Of a DNA stretch of 64,000 nt, positions 42,365 to 50,876 are shown piece after piece. The stretch is taken from the IMG/VR virus record IMGVR_UViG_3300035180_001344, positions 1 through 64,000 of that record. The stretch is one strand, 5' to 3'. The notes under the pieces were generated by a model. It saw only the letters and a list, made by a program, of their open reading frames with translations. It searched no databases and had not been told where the DNA came from. Within the stretch, counting starts at the first letter, position 1, and each line of letters opens with the position of its first letter. The position numbers and the translations under genes were made by a program. This DNA is from a virus.

Positions 42365-42554
42365 AGGTAGCTCCTTAGGGGTGTGGTTGGGGTACAGGAG
42401 GGGAAGGTGCGGAAGAATATCCGCGAGGAAGGAAAGCGGGAGTTGGAATAGCGGAATGCGAGCAAAAAGTCGTCATTAACTGTCCAAAAGGATGTTCATA
42501 TGACTATTTATTGCTCGCATTCACAAATGCAAAAAACCGACTATCTACGCGATG
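42365..42554 (-). promoter_or_regulatory. structured leader between SpoVR and PhoH
   Basis: This gap has a perfect 12-base inverted repeat (GAATGCGAGCAA 42454-42465; TTGCTCGCATTC 42511-42522) enclosing smaller pairs, plus GCGGA/TCCGC near 42409-42424. A late-type AATAAATA (42505-42512) lies in it. Two short frames, MNILLDS and a 33-residue Pro-rich one, precede PhoH. Confidence 0.5.
42375..42476 (-). CDS. possible Pro-rich leader peptide upstream of PhoH
   Basis: A 33-codon frame from ATG 42476 ends at TAA 42375, the start of the PhoH ribosome-binding site (TAAGGAG). It overlaps a 7-codon frame by TAATG. The product is Pro/Ser-rich and ends SPPVPQPHP, which could slow ribosomes. No SD is seen, so translation is uncertain. 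Confidence 0.3.
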   Translation of the reverse strand: MTTFCSHSAIPTPAFLPRGYSSAPSPPVPQPHP

Positions 42555-44054
42555 TTAATCGTCCTTGTTCGGATCATACTTGAATTGTTCGATGATTTCG
42601 CCCTTATCATCTACTGTTTTCATCAACACCGTGTACCCCCACAGAGCGCCCACGTGCCGCAGTGTTTTGATCGTCTCATCCTCGTCTAACATATGTCGCT
42701 TCATAGATTGATGCTCCATTGTCATGGCACGTGTACCCCACACATCAACCTCCGTTACGTTGATGTACGGTAGTCGATTGTTCACATTTTGTTGTTCAGC
42801 CAGCTTTTCGCGGATCTGATGATATCCGTCGTCATTTTGAATTGCTTCAACCAGCATAGTTGGATTGTTGTCGTCGTCCAAAATATGGAAGAATTGGAAA
42901 TCTCTCATTACCTTTGGTGATAGGTACTGCAAAATGAAAGCCTCATCCTTGAAGTTAAAGGCGGCATACTTGCACTCAGCAAGCCAATCCGACTTGCCAC
43001 ACAGATTTGGGAACCACTTGCGGTCTTCATCTGTGGGATCCAAGCACATACGCTTAATGTCATTGAACATTGCAAATCCAAGTGCATATGGATTTATTGG
43101 TTGCATTGGATATTGCCTTACTACTCCCGTGTGGCTGTGCATAAACTCCAACATAAATCCATCAGTGACATGACCTCGTTCGTACATCTCCATCATGATG
43201 TTATAGTGTGTGAAGGTGGCCCAGCCTTCATTCATAATCTGTGTCAACATTTGTGGATAGAAATATTGTGCGACTTTACGAACGATACGAAGAATTTCCT
43301 TCTTCCACGCCTCCAAGTTCGGAGCGTGTTTTTCAATAAAGTACAACAAGTTTTCTTCCGGCTCCGCAGGAAACTTTGGATATTTTCCTGGTTCTGCTGG
43401 CACCTTGGTTAGAGGTATTGTACGCCACATGTCATTAAACGTTTCTTCTTCGTGTTGAATTCGATCCTTAACACGTTGTTTTGCTTTGTCTTTTGACAAC
43501 TGAACTGGACGCTTGTATCGATCAATACCTTGATTTCGCAATGCGTGTGCATGATCAAGAACCTCTTCAACAGCTCGTTCACCGTACTTTTCTTCACATT
43601 CGTGTACGTAGTGTTTTGCGTATGCCAGGTAATCAATGATTGCCTCGGCGTCAGTCCATTGCTTAAAGTGCGTGTTATTCTTGAAAAACGAATTGTGTCC
43701 AAAGCACGCATGTGCTATTACCAGGCACTGCATGGCTATGGAGTTCTCTTCCATCAAATAGCTGATGCATGGATTGCTGTTGATCACAATTTCGTACGCC
43801 AACCCCATGTGGCCACGCTTGTATTGTTCAGATTCTGCAACAAATTGCCTACCAAAGGACCAATGTGAATAATACAGTGGCATTCCAACAGCAGCGTACG
43901 CATCAAGCATCTGTTCACTGGTGATGATTTCAATTTGATTTGGATAGTACTCTATCCCGTATACCTCTTCGGCAATCTGTCGAATCTTATCGTATGCATC
44001 GTCAATATCTGCAAACGTCCAATCTTTACCAGAATCAAATTTAGCGCTTGTCAT
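42555..44054 (-). CDS. SpoVR family protein (YcgB-like)
   Basis: The 499-residue protein is full-length for the family (E. coli YcgB 510) and carries conserved blocks such as YGIEYYPNQIEIITSEQML, CFGHNSFFKNNTHF, NEGWATFTHYNIM and NPYALGF. The biochemical role is unknown; in bacteria its gene is regulated with yeaG/yeaH. It overlaps the YeaH-like gene by ATGA, so the three are one operon. Confidence 0.93.
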   Translation of the reverse strand: MTSAKFDSGKDWTFADIDDAYDKIRQIAEEVYGIEYYPNQIEIITSEQMLDAYAAVGMPLYYSHWSFGRQFVAESEQYKRGHMGLAYEIVINSNPCISYLMEENSIAMQCLVIAHACFGHNSFFKNNTHFKQWTDAEAIIDYLAYAKHYVHECEEKYGERAVEEVLDHAHALRNQGIDRYKRPVQLSKDKAKQRVKDRIQHEEETFNDMWRTIPLTKVPAEPGKYPKFPAEPEENLLYFIEKHAPNLEAWKKEILRIVRKVAQYFYPQMLTQIMNEGWATFTHYNIMMEMYERGHVTDGFMLEFMHSHTGVVRQYPMQPINPYALGFAMFNDIKRMCLDPTDEDRKWFPNLCGKSDWLAECKYAAFNFKDEAFILQYLSPKVMRDFQFFHILDDDNNPTMLVEAIQNDDGYHQIREKLAEQQNVNNRLPYINVTEVDVWGTRAMTMEHQSMKRHMLDEDETIKTLRHVGALWGYTVLMKTVDDKGEIIEQFKYDPNKDD

Positions 44055-45379
44055 GATTTTCTTTCAAATAACTTAATGAAAACAGGGTACACGCTTTCTT
44101 CACTTGTAATAACAGCGGCACTTAGATGTTGTTGGACTTCACTCATAGGTTTGAAAATAGACCAAAGAGAGTCATCATCGTCACTAAATGATAGCCTTTG
44201 TTCGTCATCGGGATTGATTTGAACATACGCATAGTATTGCAATATTGGCAACATCTTGGTAAGGACAAAATCCTTAACAATTTCATTGTCGTGTGGGAAG
44301 TTATCACCATCTGACGAATGAGCAAGGTAAATGTTCCACAACTCCGGCGAATAGTGCAGCATGATTTCATCATACGCTGCTTCCAGACCTCTTGACGTTA
44401 CAGTTCCGCCAGTCTCATGGCCGTAGTAAAAGTCTTGTTCAGTAACTACTTGGGCACGGGTATGGTATGTCACATAGACAATTTCAATATGCTCATATTC
44501 TTGCATTAGAAACAGATACAACAGCAGATAAAACGTCTTTGCGAGTTCCTTTTTCCGCTCATCCATTGAACCAGACACATCCATCAGGCAAACCATCACA
44601 GCTTGCACTTTTGGTACTTGTACCCTCGTCCAGTTGTTGAATTTCAAATCAATTGGGTCAATGAATGGAACTGCTTTGATTCGACGCTTCATTACCTCAA
44701 TTTGATGTTGAAGTTTTTCCAGTGCATCTACCTCAATTGAGACATCTTGGTTATTTGCCTTACGGTGAGCAATATCAACAAGAAGTTCTGCTTCTTTACG
44801 TTCCAGTTCTTTTAGTTTCTTACCCTTCAACGCACGAAGTCCAGAGCGCCTACCTACGGCTCCTCGCATTGACCGCATCACATTCAACATCGACGGTGAT
44901 CCATCAGACGTAAATCCATGACGTTGCATGACTTCTTCTGTCAGTACAGCGAGGTTTTCTTTAACAAGATCAGGCAGTGCACAATTGTCAAAGAAAATTT
45001 CAAGGAATTCTTCCTTGGTCAAGTGGAAGGTAAACTCATCTTCACCTTCTCCGTCTTCTGATCCCTTGGCGCCTCCTGGACCACTGCCACTGTTTGGTGG
45101 TCGTTTTAGCTTGTCACCAGGAACGAACTTATCATTACCAGGACGAACAATGTCGTTGATTCCTGTTTTATCGTGGTGGAAGTTGGGTTCATCAAGGTCG
45201 CGAACCGGAACTCTAACCTTTTTTCCCTTGGAACTTGCGAGGTCTTTCAAACCACCATCACGGACAATGTCTTTAACGCTGTCTTTGAGAATTCCCTTAA
45301 CTCGCCCAATGAACTTACGACGATTTACAGAACTCTTGCCTTTGTCGTTTTTACGACGATCAATAATTACATGTGACAT
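44051..45379 (-). CDS. YeaH/DUF444 protein with VWA domain
   Basis: The 442-residue protein has an N-terminal charged region, conserved FHLTKEEFLEIFFDN, and a VWA-like C-terminal domain with the MIDAS motif CLMDVSGSMDE and YGHETGGTVTSRG. E. coli YeaH is 427 residues. It pairs with the PrkA-type kinase; substrate unknown. It sits between a zinc-ribbon gene and SpoVR. Confidence 0.93.
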   Translation of the reverse strand: MSHVIIDRRKNDKGKSSVNRRKFIGRVKGILKDSVKDIVRDGGLKDLASSKGKKVRVPVRDLDEPNFHHDKTGINDIVRPGNDKFVPGDKLKRPPNSGSGPGGAKGSEDGEGEDEFTFHLTKEEFLEIFFDNCALPDLVKENLAVLTEEVMQRHGFTSDGSPSMLNVMRSMRGAVGRRSGLRALKGKKLKELERKEAELLVDIAHRKANNQDVSIEVDALEKLQHQIEVMKRRIKAVPFIDPIDLKFNNWTRVQVPKVQAVMVCLMDVSGSMDERKKELAKTFYLLLYLFLMQEYEHIEIVYVTYHTRAQVVTEQDFYYGHETGGTVTSRGLEAAYDEIMLHYSPELWNIYLAHSSDGDNFPHDNEIVKDFVLTKMLPILQYYAYVQINPDDEQRLSFSDDDDSLWSIFKPMSEVQQHLSAAVITSEESVYPVFIKLFERKS

Positions 45380-45424
45380 TTAGTCGTCCTTCGAACTGCG
45401 AGATTGGTCCAACACAATTGTTGA

Positions 45425-45700
45425 TTAGTGAAGATGCGTTCTTATGCCACTATCAAGTGCATCATTGCCCATTGCTTCATTGATTTCATCTTGTGTTGCA
45501 GGACGTACACCACCATCCTCACCTACTACTACCACAGAACTATGTTGGGCAGCCGCCTCCATTTGCAAATCAAATTGCGCATGAGCAAGTGCTTCACGTT
45601 CTGGCGTAGAGATTGTGCAATCAAAGCAGATGTAAGATCCACCAGGCCCGTACGGTCTGATGTCCTCTTTGTCCTGCTCACAATAGAAGCATTTTTTCAT
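45425..45700 (-). CDS. small zinc-ribbon protein within the PrkA operon
   Basis: The 91-residue protein has CFYC and CFDC motifs (C4/C7 and C25/C28), a likely zinc ribbon, and an acidic tail. It lies two bases after PrkA and 45 before YeaH. The host operon usually lacks such a gene, so it may be a phage adaptor. Confidence 0.65.
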   Translation of the reverse strand: MKKCFYCEQDKEDIRPYGPGGSYICFDCTISTPEREALAHAQFDLQMEAAAQHSSVVVVGEDGGVRPATQDEINEAMGNDALDSGIRTHLH

Positions 45701-45701
45701 A

Positions 45702-47651
45702 TCAATTGTGCTTTCTGTACCTCATATACCATTCCACCAACAGACGAACCTGCTTGTCGGTATATCCCTTTGACTTCATCCGCTGAACGAAATCACTGTG
45801 CTTCGTTTCTTCATCAGCCGTCGCCTTCTTATTGAAGCTGATAACTGGCAGAAGTTCTTCCGTGTTGGCAAACATCTTCTTCTCAATTACCGCCCGCAGC
45901 TTTTCATAACTGGTCCACGAAGGATTCTTGCCAGCATTGTTGCGTGCAGCACGGAGAACAAAGTTGACGACTTCATTTCGAAAGTCTTTTGGATTGCTGA
46001 TCTTCGCTGGCTTTTCAACCTTTTCCAACTCTGCATTCAACGATTCGCGATCAAACATCTCGTTCGTGTCAGCATCCTTGTAGTCAATGTTCTGAATCCA
46101 AGCATCAGCGTACATGATGTATCGATCAAATACGTTTTGACCGTATTCACTGTACGATTCAAGGTATGCCTTTTGAATCTCGTCTGACAGGAACTGTGCG
46201 TAGTTTGGAGCAATCGTTCCCTTAATGTACGAAATGTATTCCTCTTCAACGGCTTGTGGGAGACGCTCATTCATAACCTGATGTTCGAGAACGTACATCA
46301 GGTGAACAGGATTGGCCGCAATTTCCGTACTGTCGTGGTTGAATGTCTTTGACAAGCACTTAAACGCAAATCGCGTTGATGTTCCGTCCATTCCTTCATC
46401 AACACCCGCCAAGTCGCGATACTCTTGGTACGACTTTGCTTGTGGATCCTTGTCTTTGAGATTCTTACCGTCATAGATTTCCAGTTTGGAAAACAACGTT
46501 GAATTTTCTGGCTTGCCAAGGCGTGTGAGGACAGAGAATTGAGCCATCATTTCCAGTGTGCCTGGTGCCCGAACAGCACTTGACAAAGACGAATGCTTCA
46601 ACAGCTTTTCGTAAATTTTGACCTCTTCTGTCACTCGCAAGCAGTAAGGAACCTTGACAATGTACACACGGTCCAAGAATGCTTCATTGCGCTTGTTGTT
46701 GCGGAATTGTTCCCACTCTGATTCGTTTGAGTGAGCCATCACAATACCCTGGAACGGGAATGATGCGAGACCTTCCGTACCGTTGTAGTGTCCGTCTTGC
46801 GTACACATCAGCAGAGGGTTCAGCGTCTTGATGTTTGACTTGAACATTTCAGCATAGTCAACGATACCCTGCGTTGCAACGTTCAGCGCACCACTGTAAC
46901 TGTACGCATCAGGATCATCCTGGCTGAAATCTTCCAACTTACGAATGTCAACCTTACCAACCAACGAGCTGATGTCTTGGTTGTTTTCATCGCCTGGTTC
47001 CGCTTTGGCGATACCAGCGCGCGACAGTTGTGAAGGAAGCAACTTGACAACAGTAAACTGACGCAGATCACCGCCAAATTCTTGTAGTCGTTTTGTAGCC
47101 CACGGTGACATGATCGTTTTCAACGCAGAGGCTGGAATTCCAAACCGCTTTTCCAGCTTCGGACCGTCAGTGATTGGATCAAATAGGCCAAATGGGTGTT
47201 CGTATAGTGGGGAAACTTTGTCACCCGCCTTCAACACGTACATTGGAATGGATTCGAACAGTTGCTTGACGCGTTCTGCAAGTGAGGACTTGCCGCCGCC
47301 GACTGGGCCAAGCAGATACAGGATTTGCTTCTTTTCTTCAAGACCCTGTGCAGCGTGCTTAAAGTATGACACTGTATCGTCAATAGCCTTTTCCATCCCG
47401 TAGAATTCAGCAAAGGTTGGGTAGTAACGAATCTTGCTGTTTTGAAAGATTCGGCTCAGTCGCGGATCTTTCGAGGTATCCAATTCCACTGGATCACCAA
47501 TTGCATCCAACATACGCTGTGGAGCAGTAGCATACATTTTTGGATTCGCCTTGCACTGTTCAAGATACTCAAACAGTGTCATTTCTACGCCCTGACGAGC
47601 TGAAAATCTTGCCGTATAGTCACCAAAAATGTCGTCGTGTTCAAAACTCAT
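45702..47651 (-). CDS. PrkA/YeaG-type serine protein kinase (AAA+ fused)
   Basis: The 649-residue protein has an N-terminal AAA domain with Walker A LLGPVGGGKSSLAER and a later GIVMAHSNESEWEQF, and a C-terminal PrkA kinase-like domain (YLESYSEYGQNVFDRYI). E. coli YeaG is 644 residues. In bacteria it is a stress and stationary-phase kinase or AAA protease-like regulator. Its transfer into a phage as a full module suggests control of host dormancy or metabolism. Confidence 0.94.
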   Translation of the reverse strand: MSFEHDDIFGDYTARFSARQGVEMTLFEYLEQCKANPKMYATAPQRMLDAIGDPVELDTSKDPRLSRIFQNSKIRYYPTFAEFYGMEKAIDDTVSYFKHAAQGLEEKKQILYLLGPVGGGKSSLAERVKQLFESIPMYVLKAGDKVSPLYEHPFGLFDPITDGPKLEKRFGIPASALKTIMSPWATKRLQEFGGDLRQFTVVKLLPSQLSRAGIAKAEPGDENNQDISSLVGKVDIRKLEDFSQDDPDAYSYSGALNVATQGIVDYAEMFKSNIKTLNPLLMCTQDGHYNGTEGLASFPFQGIVMAHSNESEWEQFRNNKRNEAFLDRVYIVKVPYCLRVTEEVKIYEKLLKHSSLSSAVRAPGTLEMMAQFSVLTRLGKPENSTLFSKLEIYDGKNLKDKDPQAKSYQEYRDLAGVDEGMDGTSTRFAFKCLSKTFNHDSTEIAANPVHLMYVLEHQVMNERLPQAVEEEYISYIKGTIAPNYAQFLSDEIQKAYLESYSEYGQNVFDRYIMYADAWIQNIDYKDADTNEMFDRESLNAELEKVEKPAKISNPKDFRNEVVNFVLRAARNNAGKNPSWTSYEKLRAVIEKKMFANTEELLPVISFNKKATADEETKHSDFVQRMKSKGYTDKQVRLLVEWYMRYRKHN

Positions 47652-47672
47652 TGTGTAATCTCCTGTGGGTAG

Positions 47673-47709
47673 TGCGTATGATCATATAGTACTGGACGTT
47701 TGTGGTCCT
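47673..47709 (-). promoter_or_regulatory. possible sigma70-like promoter TTGCCA-17-TACTAT
   Basis: TTGCCA and TACTAT on the minus strand upstream of PrkA. The -35 box is two bases from consensus, so support is moderate. Confidence 0.4.
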
Positions 47710-47716
47710 GGCAACA

Positions 47717-48010
47717 TTACTTATGCCACTCTTCAAGGGTCCTGAACGAATATACTTTGTTAAATCCATACACTGAAATATAGTTCAATGCAGCGGATAG
47801 TGTTGTAGGATCTGATGATTCACCATATACCACAATTGTAGTATCTTTTGGATATTTCTGAATCTGTGAAATTTGACGAAGGGACAGGTTAATAGCGCCT
47901 GGCAATGCACCATCACGAAATGCGACTGGTCCTCGTACATCAACAAGCACAGCACCTTTCCCAACTAGTTGTTGTGCTCTTTTTCCAGAAATGTATTGTC
48001 CCATTGCCAT
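47717..48010 (-). CDS. rhodanese-fold protein lacking the active-site Cys
   Basis: The 97-residue protein (ATG 48010 behind GGAG) has ISGKRAQQL, LVDVRGPVAFRDGALPGAIN and LSLRQI, the rhodanese fold. At the active loop it reads VVYGESSDPTT instead of a Cys-containing loop, so it should not transfer sulfur. It may bind a partner or an anion. Confidence 0.75.
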   Translation of the reverse strand: MAMGQYISGKRAQQLVGKGAVLVDVRGPVAFRDGALPGAINLSLRQISQIQKYPKDTTIVVYGESSDPTTLSAALNYISVYGFNKVYSFRTLEEWHK

Positions 48011-48020
48011 ATCTTTCTCC

Positions 48021-48641
48021 TTAACAGTCAGTAGGCCCCAACAAAGTCGGCGCTGCAAGATGTTGTTCAAGCAGCGTACGCTCAGCAACAACATCTCGAT
48101 TGATAGTTGCGGCCGCGTCAAACTTCTTTCCTTTGTTTCGTTTAGCAAGTTTTGCCAAGTTAGCATATTGAATCTGTTCCCAATCACCGTTAAGTGCGTC
48201 AACTGCGATTGCATGGTACCAGTTCAGATCACCAAGTTCTTCGAGGATATTGATCCCATCAATTGGCTCACCCGTATCAATCGCTGTGTACAATGCTTCC
48301 AACAGCTCAACCGACTCTGTTGCAAGTCCAATGATTGCATGGACTACTCGTGGATCAAGTTTCAGCAGTGTTTGAACGTCAGTTGCTTTGTTCTTTGCGG
48401 CTGCGGCAGTTGCTGCGCGGCGCAAAATTAGCGAATTATCTTCAAGCCGCAACTCACGTGCCTCTAACTTTGCTGCATCTTGTGGAAGACCGTAAAACGT
48501 GTCTTTCTTAATCACATCCAAGAGGTTTCCAGCGGCGATGACGGAAGATAAGATGTGTTTGAGTTGAATGACGTCAACAGTTACTGCTGAAATACGACTT
48601 TCAGTCTCAATAGCGCCGACGATGTATTCTTTGAGGTTCAT
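48021..48641 (-). CDS. MazG-like NTP pyrophosphohydrolase
   Basis: I chose ATG 48641 (MNLKEYIVG). The 206-residue protein has GLATESVELLEAL (ExxE) and NILEELGDLNWY (ExxD), the metal-binding motifs of the all-alpha NTP-PPase superfamily. It may hydrolyse dUTP, dCTP or (p)ppGpp-related nucleotides. It follows a tRNA-Gly terminator. Confidence 0.8.
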   Translation of the reverse strand: MNLKEYIVGAIETESRISAVTVDVIQLKHILSSVIAAGNLLDVIKKDTFYGLPQDAAKLEARELRLEDNSLILRRAATAAAAKNKATDVQTLLKLDPRVVHAIIGLATESVELLEALYTAIDTGEPIDGINILEELGDLNWYHAIAVDALNGDWEQIQYANLAKLAKRNKGKKFDAAATINRDVVAERTLLEQHLAAPTLLGPTDC

Positions 48642-48703
48642 ATTGAATCCTTTTGTTATTGTTATGTGGTATACGATACACGAATAATCTGTACCCAGCA
48701 ACG

Positions 48704-48729
48704 AAAAAGGTCGCCGTGGCGACCTTTTT
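48704..48729. terminator. bidirectional terminator after tRNA-Gly
   Basis: AAAAAGGTCGCC-gt-GGCGACCTTTTT, a perfect stem with T-runs on both strands, between tRNA-Gly and the MazG-like gene. Confidence 0.85.
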
Positions 48730-48732
48730 GTT

Positions 48733-48807
48733 TGGAGCGGGTGAAGAGATTCGAACTCTCGACATTTTCGTTGGCAACGAAAAACTCTACCACTGAGCTA
48801 CACCCGC
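48733..48807 (-). tRNA. tRNA-Gly (GCC), CCA encoded
   Basis: The minus strand folds into a full cloverleaf: acceptor GCGGGTG/CACCCGC, D-arm GCTC/GAGT, anticodon loop TTGCCAA (anticodon GCC), T-arm GAGAG-TTCGAAT-CTCTT, discriminator T, then CCA at 48735-48733. Confidence 0.95.
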
Positions 48808-48815
48808 AATGCGGT

Positions 48816-48823
48816 TATTTATG
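48816..48823 (-). promoter_or_regulatory. T4-late-like promoter CATAAATA upstream of tRNA-Gly
   Basis: CATAAATA on the minus strand, 9 bases from the tRNA 5' end, within the last codons of the lipase-like gene. Confidence 0.4.
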
Positions 48824-49397
48824 GTGACTTTGTATGAAGAGAAATAAACCCCTTGATTGTTTCAGCAACACCCTGATCCATTAGTACTTCAAAGTGGTTA
48901 AAGGGAAACTCAATATGATATCCAGCAAATTCCTTTTGGCTCTCAATTGTCACTACTCCGTCATTTGGCTTTGATACCAATACATGCTGACCCTCGGTCG
49001 TGATAATATTCAAAGTTGGTACAATTGGGCCAACCTTATTAAGTGAGCGAAGAATTGGACTTGTGGTTCGTATATTGCGAAAGAATACATTGAATGGCAT
49101 CAACATTGACATGTGATCAGCAGCTTCACTCCCTCCAAATGGGGTACTAATTGTTGTAACTGTTTGGATCTTTTTTGGATGTAGGTGAGACAGTGCTACA
49201 CCAATTATTCCACCAAGACTGTGAGAAACAATATGAGACGGTTGATCTACATGTTTTACAGCAGCATTGATGATATCTTGCAAGTGATCTGATGCATCGT
49301 ATGTCAATTCTGTTACAGTATGGTCATCAAGTCGAGACTTAATGAACGAAAAACTCTTTGGCGTCGCATTCGCGCCGTGTATGTAGATGATGTGCAT
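48819..49397 (-). CDS. alpha/beta hydrolase (lipase-like)
   Basis: The 192-residue protein has HIIYIHGANATP (oxyanion region) and IVSHSLGGIIGVALS (nucleophile elbow GxSxG-type, S60). Late candidates are an Asp in KPNDGVVT and His in PFNHFEVL. It matches small lipases/esterases rarely seen in phages; the substrate is unknown. No signal peptide is seen, so it acts in the cytoplasm. Confidence 0.82.
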   Translation of the reverse strand: MHIIYIHGANATPKSFSFIKSRLDDHTVTELTYDASDHLQDIINAAVKHVDQPSHIVSHSLGGIIGVALSHLHPKKIQTVTTISTPFGGSEAADHMSMLMPFNVFFRNIRTTSPILRSLNKVGPIVPTLNIITTEGQHVLVSKPNDGVVTIESQKEFAGYHIEFPFNHFEVLMDQGVAETIKGFISLHTKSP

Positions 49398-49404
49398 TTG
49401 ACAA

Positions 49405-49833
49405 TTACATCATGTATTTGATCATAAACTTGAAACGGCCGTCTGGTAGTTCCTGAATATCATTTCCATACTTGTGGTATGCAACGTACTCTACACGAGC
49501 AATTTCACGTTGAGCGGCAGCCCTATCAGAAGCAATTCCTGTCTGTGTAATGACGGGAGCATATTGCTTACCATGTACGTGATCTTGTTCATACTTAACG
49601 TCGGTGATCTTTGCTTCGTGCTTTAACCGATCGCGTTTTTCACGAGCATCTGCACTTGCTTGGTCATCAATAAAGTTTTGACGACGTTCCTCATCACTCA
49701 TACGGCCGCCGCGACCAAGTCGCTGGCGGGGATCGTAGTCAGGACTTCCGGGAATATCTTCATCGCCTGGGTGGTAATCCCCAGGGCCGGGAATGTCTCG
49801 TGGGTTCATTTCAACAAGGTGACGAAATTTCAT
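49405..49833 (-). CDS. hypothetical protein
   Basis: The 142-residue protein (ATG 49833 behind GGAG) has a Gly/Pro/Asp-rich first third (GPGDYHPGDEDIPGSPDYDP), a charged helical middle and a conserved-looking beta end. No family is recognised. Confidence 0.6.
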   Translation of the reverse strand: MKFRHLVEMNPRDIPGPGDYHPGDEDIPGSPDYDPRQRLGRGGRMSDEERRQNFIDDQASADAREKRDRLKHEAKITDVKYEQDHVHGKQYAPVITQTGIASDRAAAQREIARVEYVAYHKYGNDIQELPDGRFKFMIKYMM

Positions 49834-49871
49834 AGGAATCTCCAAAGCAAATAAAGGGGTGTGAGCCCCCT

Positions 49872-49879
49872 TATTTACT
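49872..49879 (-). promoter_or_regulatory. T4-late-like promoter AGTAAATA
   Basis: AGTAAATA on the minus strand, 39 bases upstream of ATG 49833, at the end of the HNH gene. A GGGGGCTCACACCCC hairpin follows it. Confidence 0.35.
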
Positions 49880-50467
49880 CTAATTGAGCTTGATCGGGTT
49901 GAGAAGTCGACTGTCTTTGGTTACCCGAGAGATCAGGAACTCCATTTGATCAGCAAGAATCGTACGATTCATCAGAATCAAGTATTCAGCCCTGTTTGGT
50001 GCATACGGCACGTACAGCAGCTTCATATCTGCTTCTTCTGGCGTCCGGTTGTCCTTGTACTTGTTACATCCACCACACGAAGATACAACGTTTGCCCAGG
50101 TGTCCTTACCACCACGAGAGCTTGGTTGGACGTGGTCACGCGTCAAATTATCAAGGCTGAACTCACCACCACAGTAAGCACAAATGTGCTGGTCACGCCG
50201 AAACAGCGCTCTGTTGGTTAGTGTTGGAATTCGGAACAATCCTTTGTCACCAATTTCTCCCCTGACAGCAATGATCGTGTTTAGATCCATGGACGATTGT
50301 TCACCCGTTACGCGGTTGTTACCACCGTAAATAGTGAAGTCCGAGCCACCCGCTGTCCACGCAATGAGATCCTTTGCCTTGTAATAGGCAGCATCTTCAT
50401 ACGTCATCCAGCGGCATGGGTTGCCAGCGATGTCAAGTTGCAAAATTAGCGGGTGTTCTCTCGCCAT
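49880..50467 (-). CDS. HNH endonuclease
   Basis: The 195-residue protein has HICAYCGGEFSLDNLTRDHV, then PSSRGGKDTWANVVSSCGGC and NKYKDNRTPEE: the zinc Cys pairs and HNH core of the standard 5-methylcytosine-like HNH family. It may be a homing or packaging nuclease. The stop is TAG, followed two codons later by TAA. Confidence 0.85.
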   Translation of the reverse strand: MAREHPLILQLDIAGNPCRWMTYEDAAYYKAKDLIAWTAGGSDFTIYGGNNRVTGEQSSMDLNTIIAVRGEIGDKGLFRIPTLTNRALFRRDQHICAYCGGEFSLDNLTRDHVQPSSRGGKDTWANVVSSCGGCNKYKDNRTPEEADMKLLYVPYAPNRAEYLILMNRTILADQMEFLISRVTKDSRLLNPIKLN

Positions 50468-50500
50468 AGTAAATTCTCCGTTTTGGTTATGTTAACCATG

Positions 50501-50508
50501 TATTTATC
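50501..50508 (-). promoter_or_regulatory. T4-late-like promoter GATAAATA
   Basis: GATAAATA on the minus strand, 34 bases upstream of ATG 50467. Confidence 0.5.
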
Positions 50509-50543
50509 GGGAAGACGGGCTGACTATCCAGCCCTTTTCCCTT

Positions 50544-50876
50544 TTAGACAACAGAAACAGCAGCGGGCGCGTCCTCTTTCATCAATTTGTAGCGCCTCAA
50601 TGGCCGGCGCTTATCACCAATTAACGGTTGAGTACAAATTGCTGTATGACCAGTATCATTGTCAGGTTCGTGAAACATCTGATACTCAATATCGTTCTGT
50701 TCCAGATGATCTGCCGCTTTGTACAGATCATCTTCATTGGTGATGTCAATCAAAACAAGATGTGAATGAGGTCCGAAGCGGTGTCCTGCTTCAAGCGCCG
50801 CATGCGATGCTTGCACTATCTGTTGAGGCCCTGTAAGGTCTCGCCGGATGAACAAGTAGGTGTACGGCGTATTCAT
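50544..50876 (-). CDS. peptidyl-tRNA hydrolase II-like (PTH2) protein
   Basis: The 110-residue protein has TYLFIRRDLTGPQQIVQASH and AALEAG at the N-terminus, then QMFHEPDNDTGHTAICTQPL, the EPD/Thr-Ala-xxx-xxx-Pro end typical of PTH2. PTH2 releases peptides from drop-off tRNAs; here a Lys is replaced by Gln. It would assist the tmRNA in ribosome rescue. It overlaps the upstream gene by ATGA. Confidence 0.7.
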   Translation of the reverse strand: MNTPYTYLFIRRDLTGPQQIVQASHAALEAGHRFGPHSHLVLIDITNEDDLYKAADHLEQNDIEYQMFHEPDNDTGHTAICTQPLIGDKRRPLRRYKLMKEDAPAAVSVV

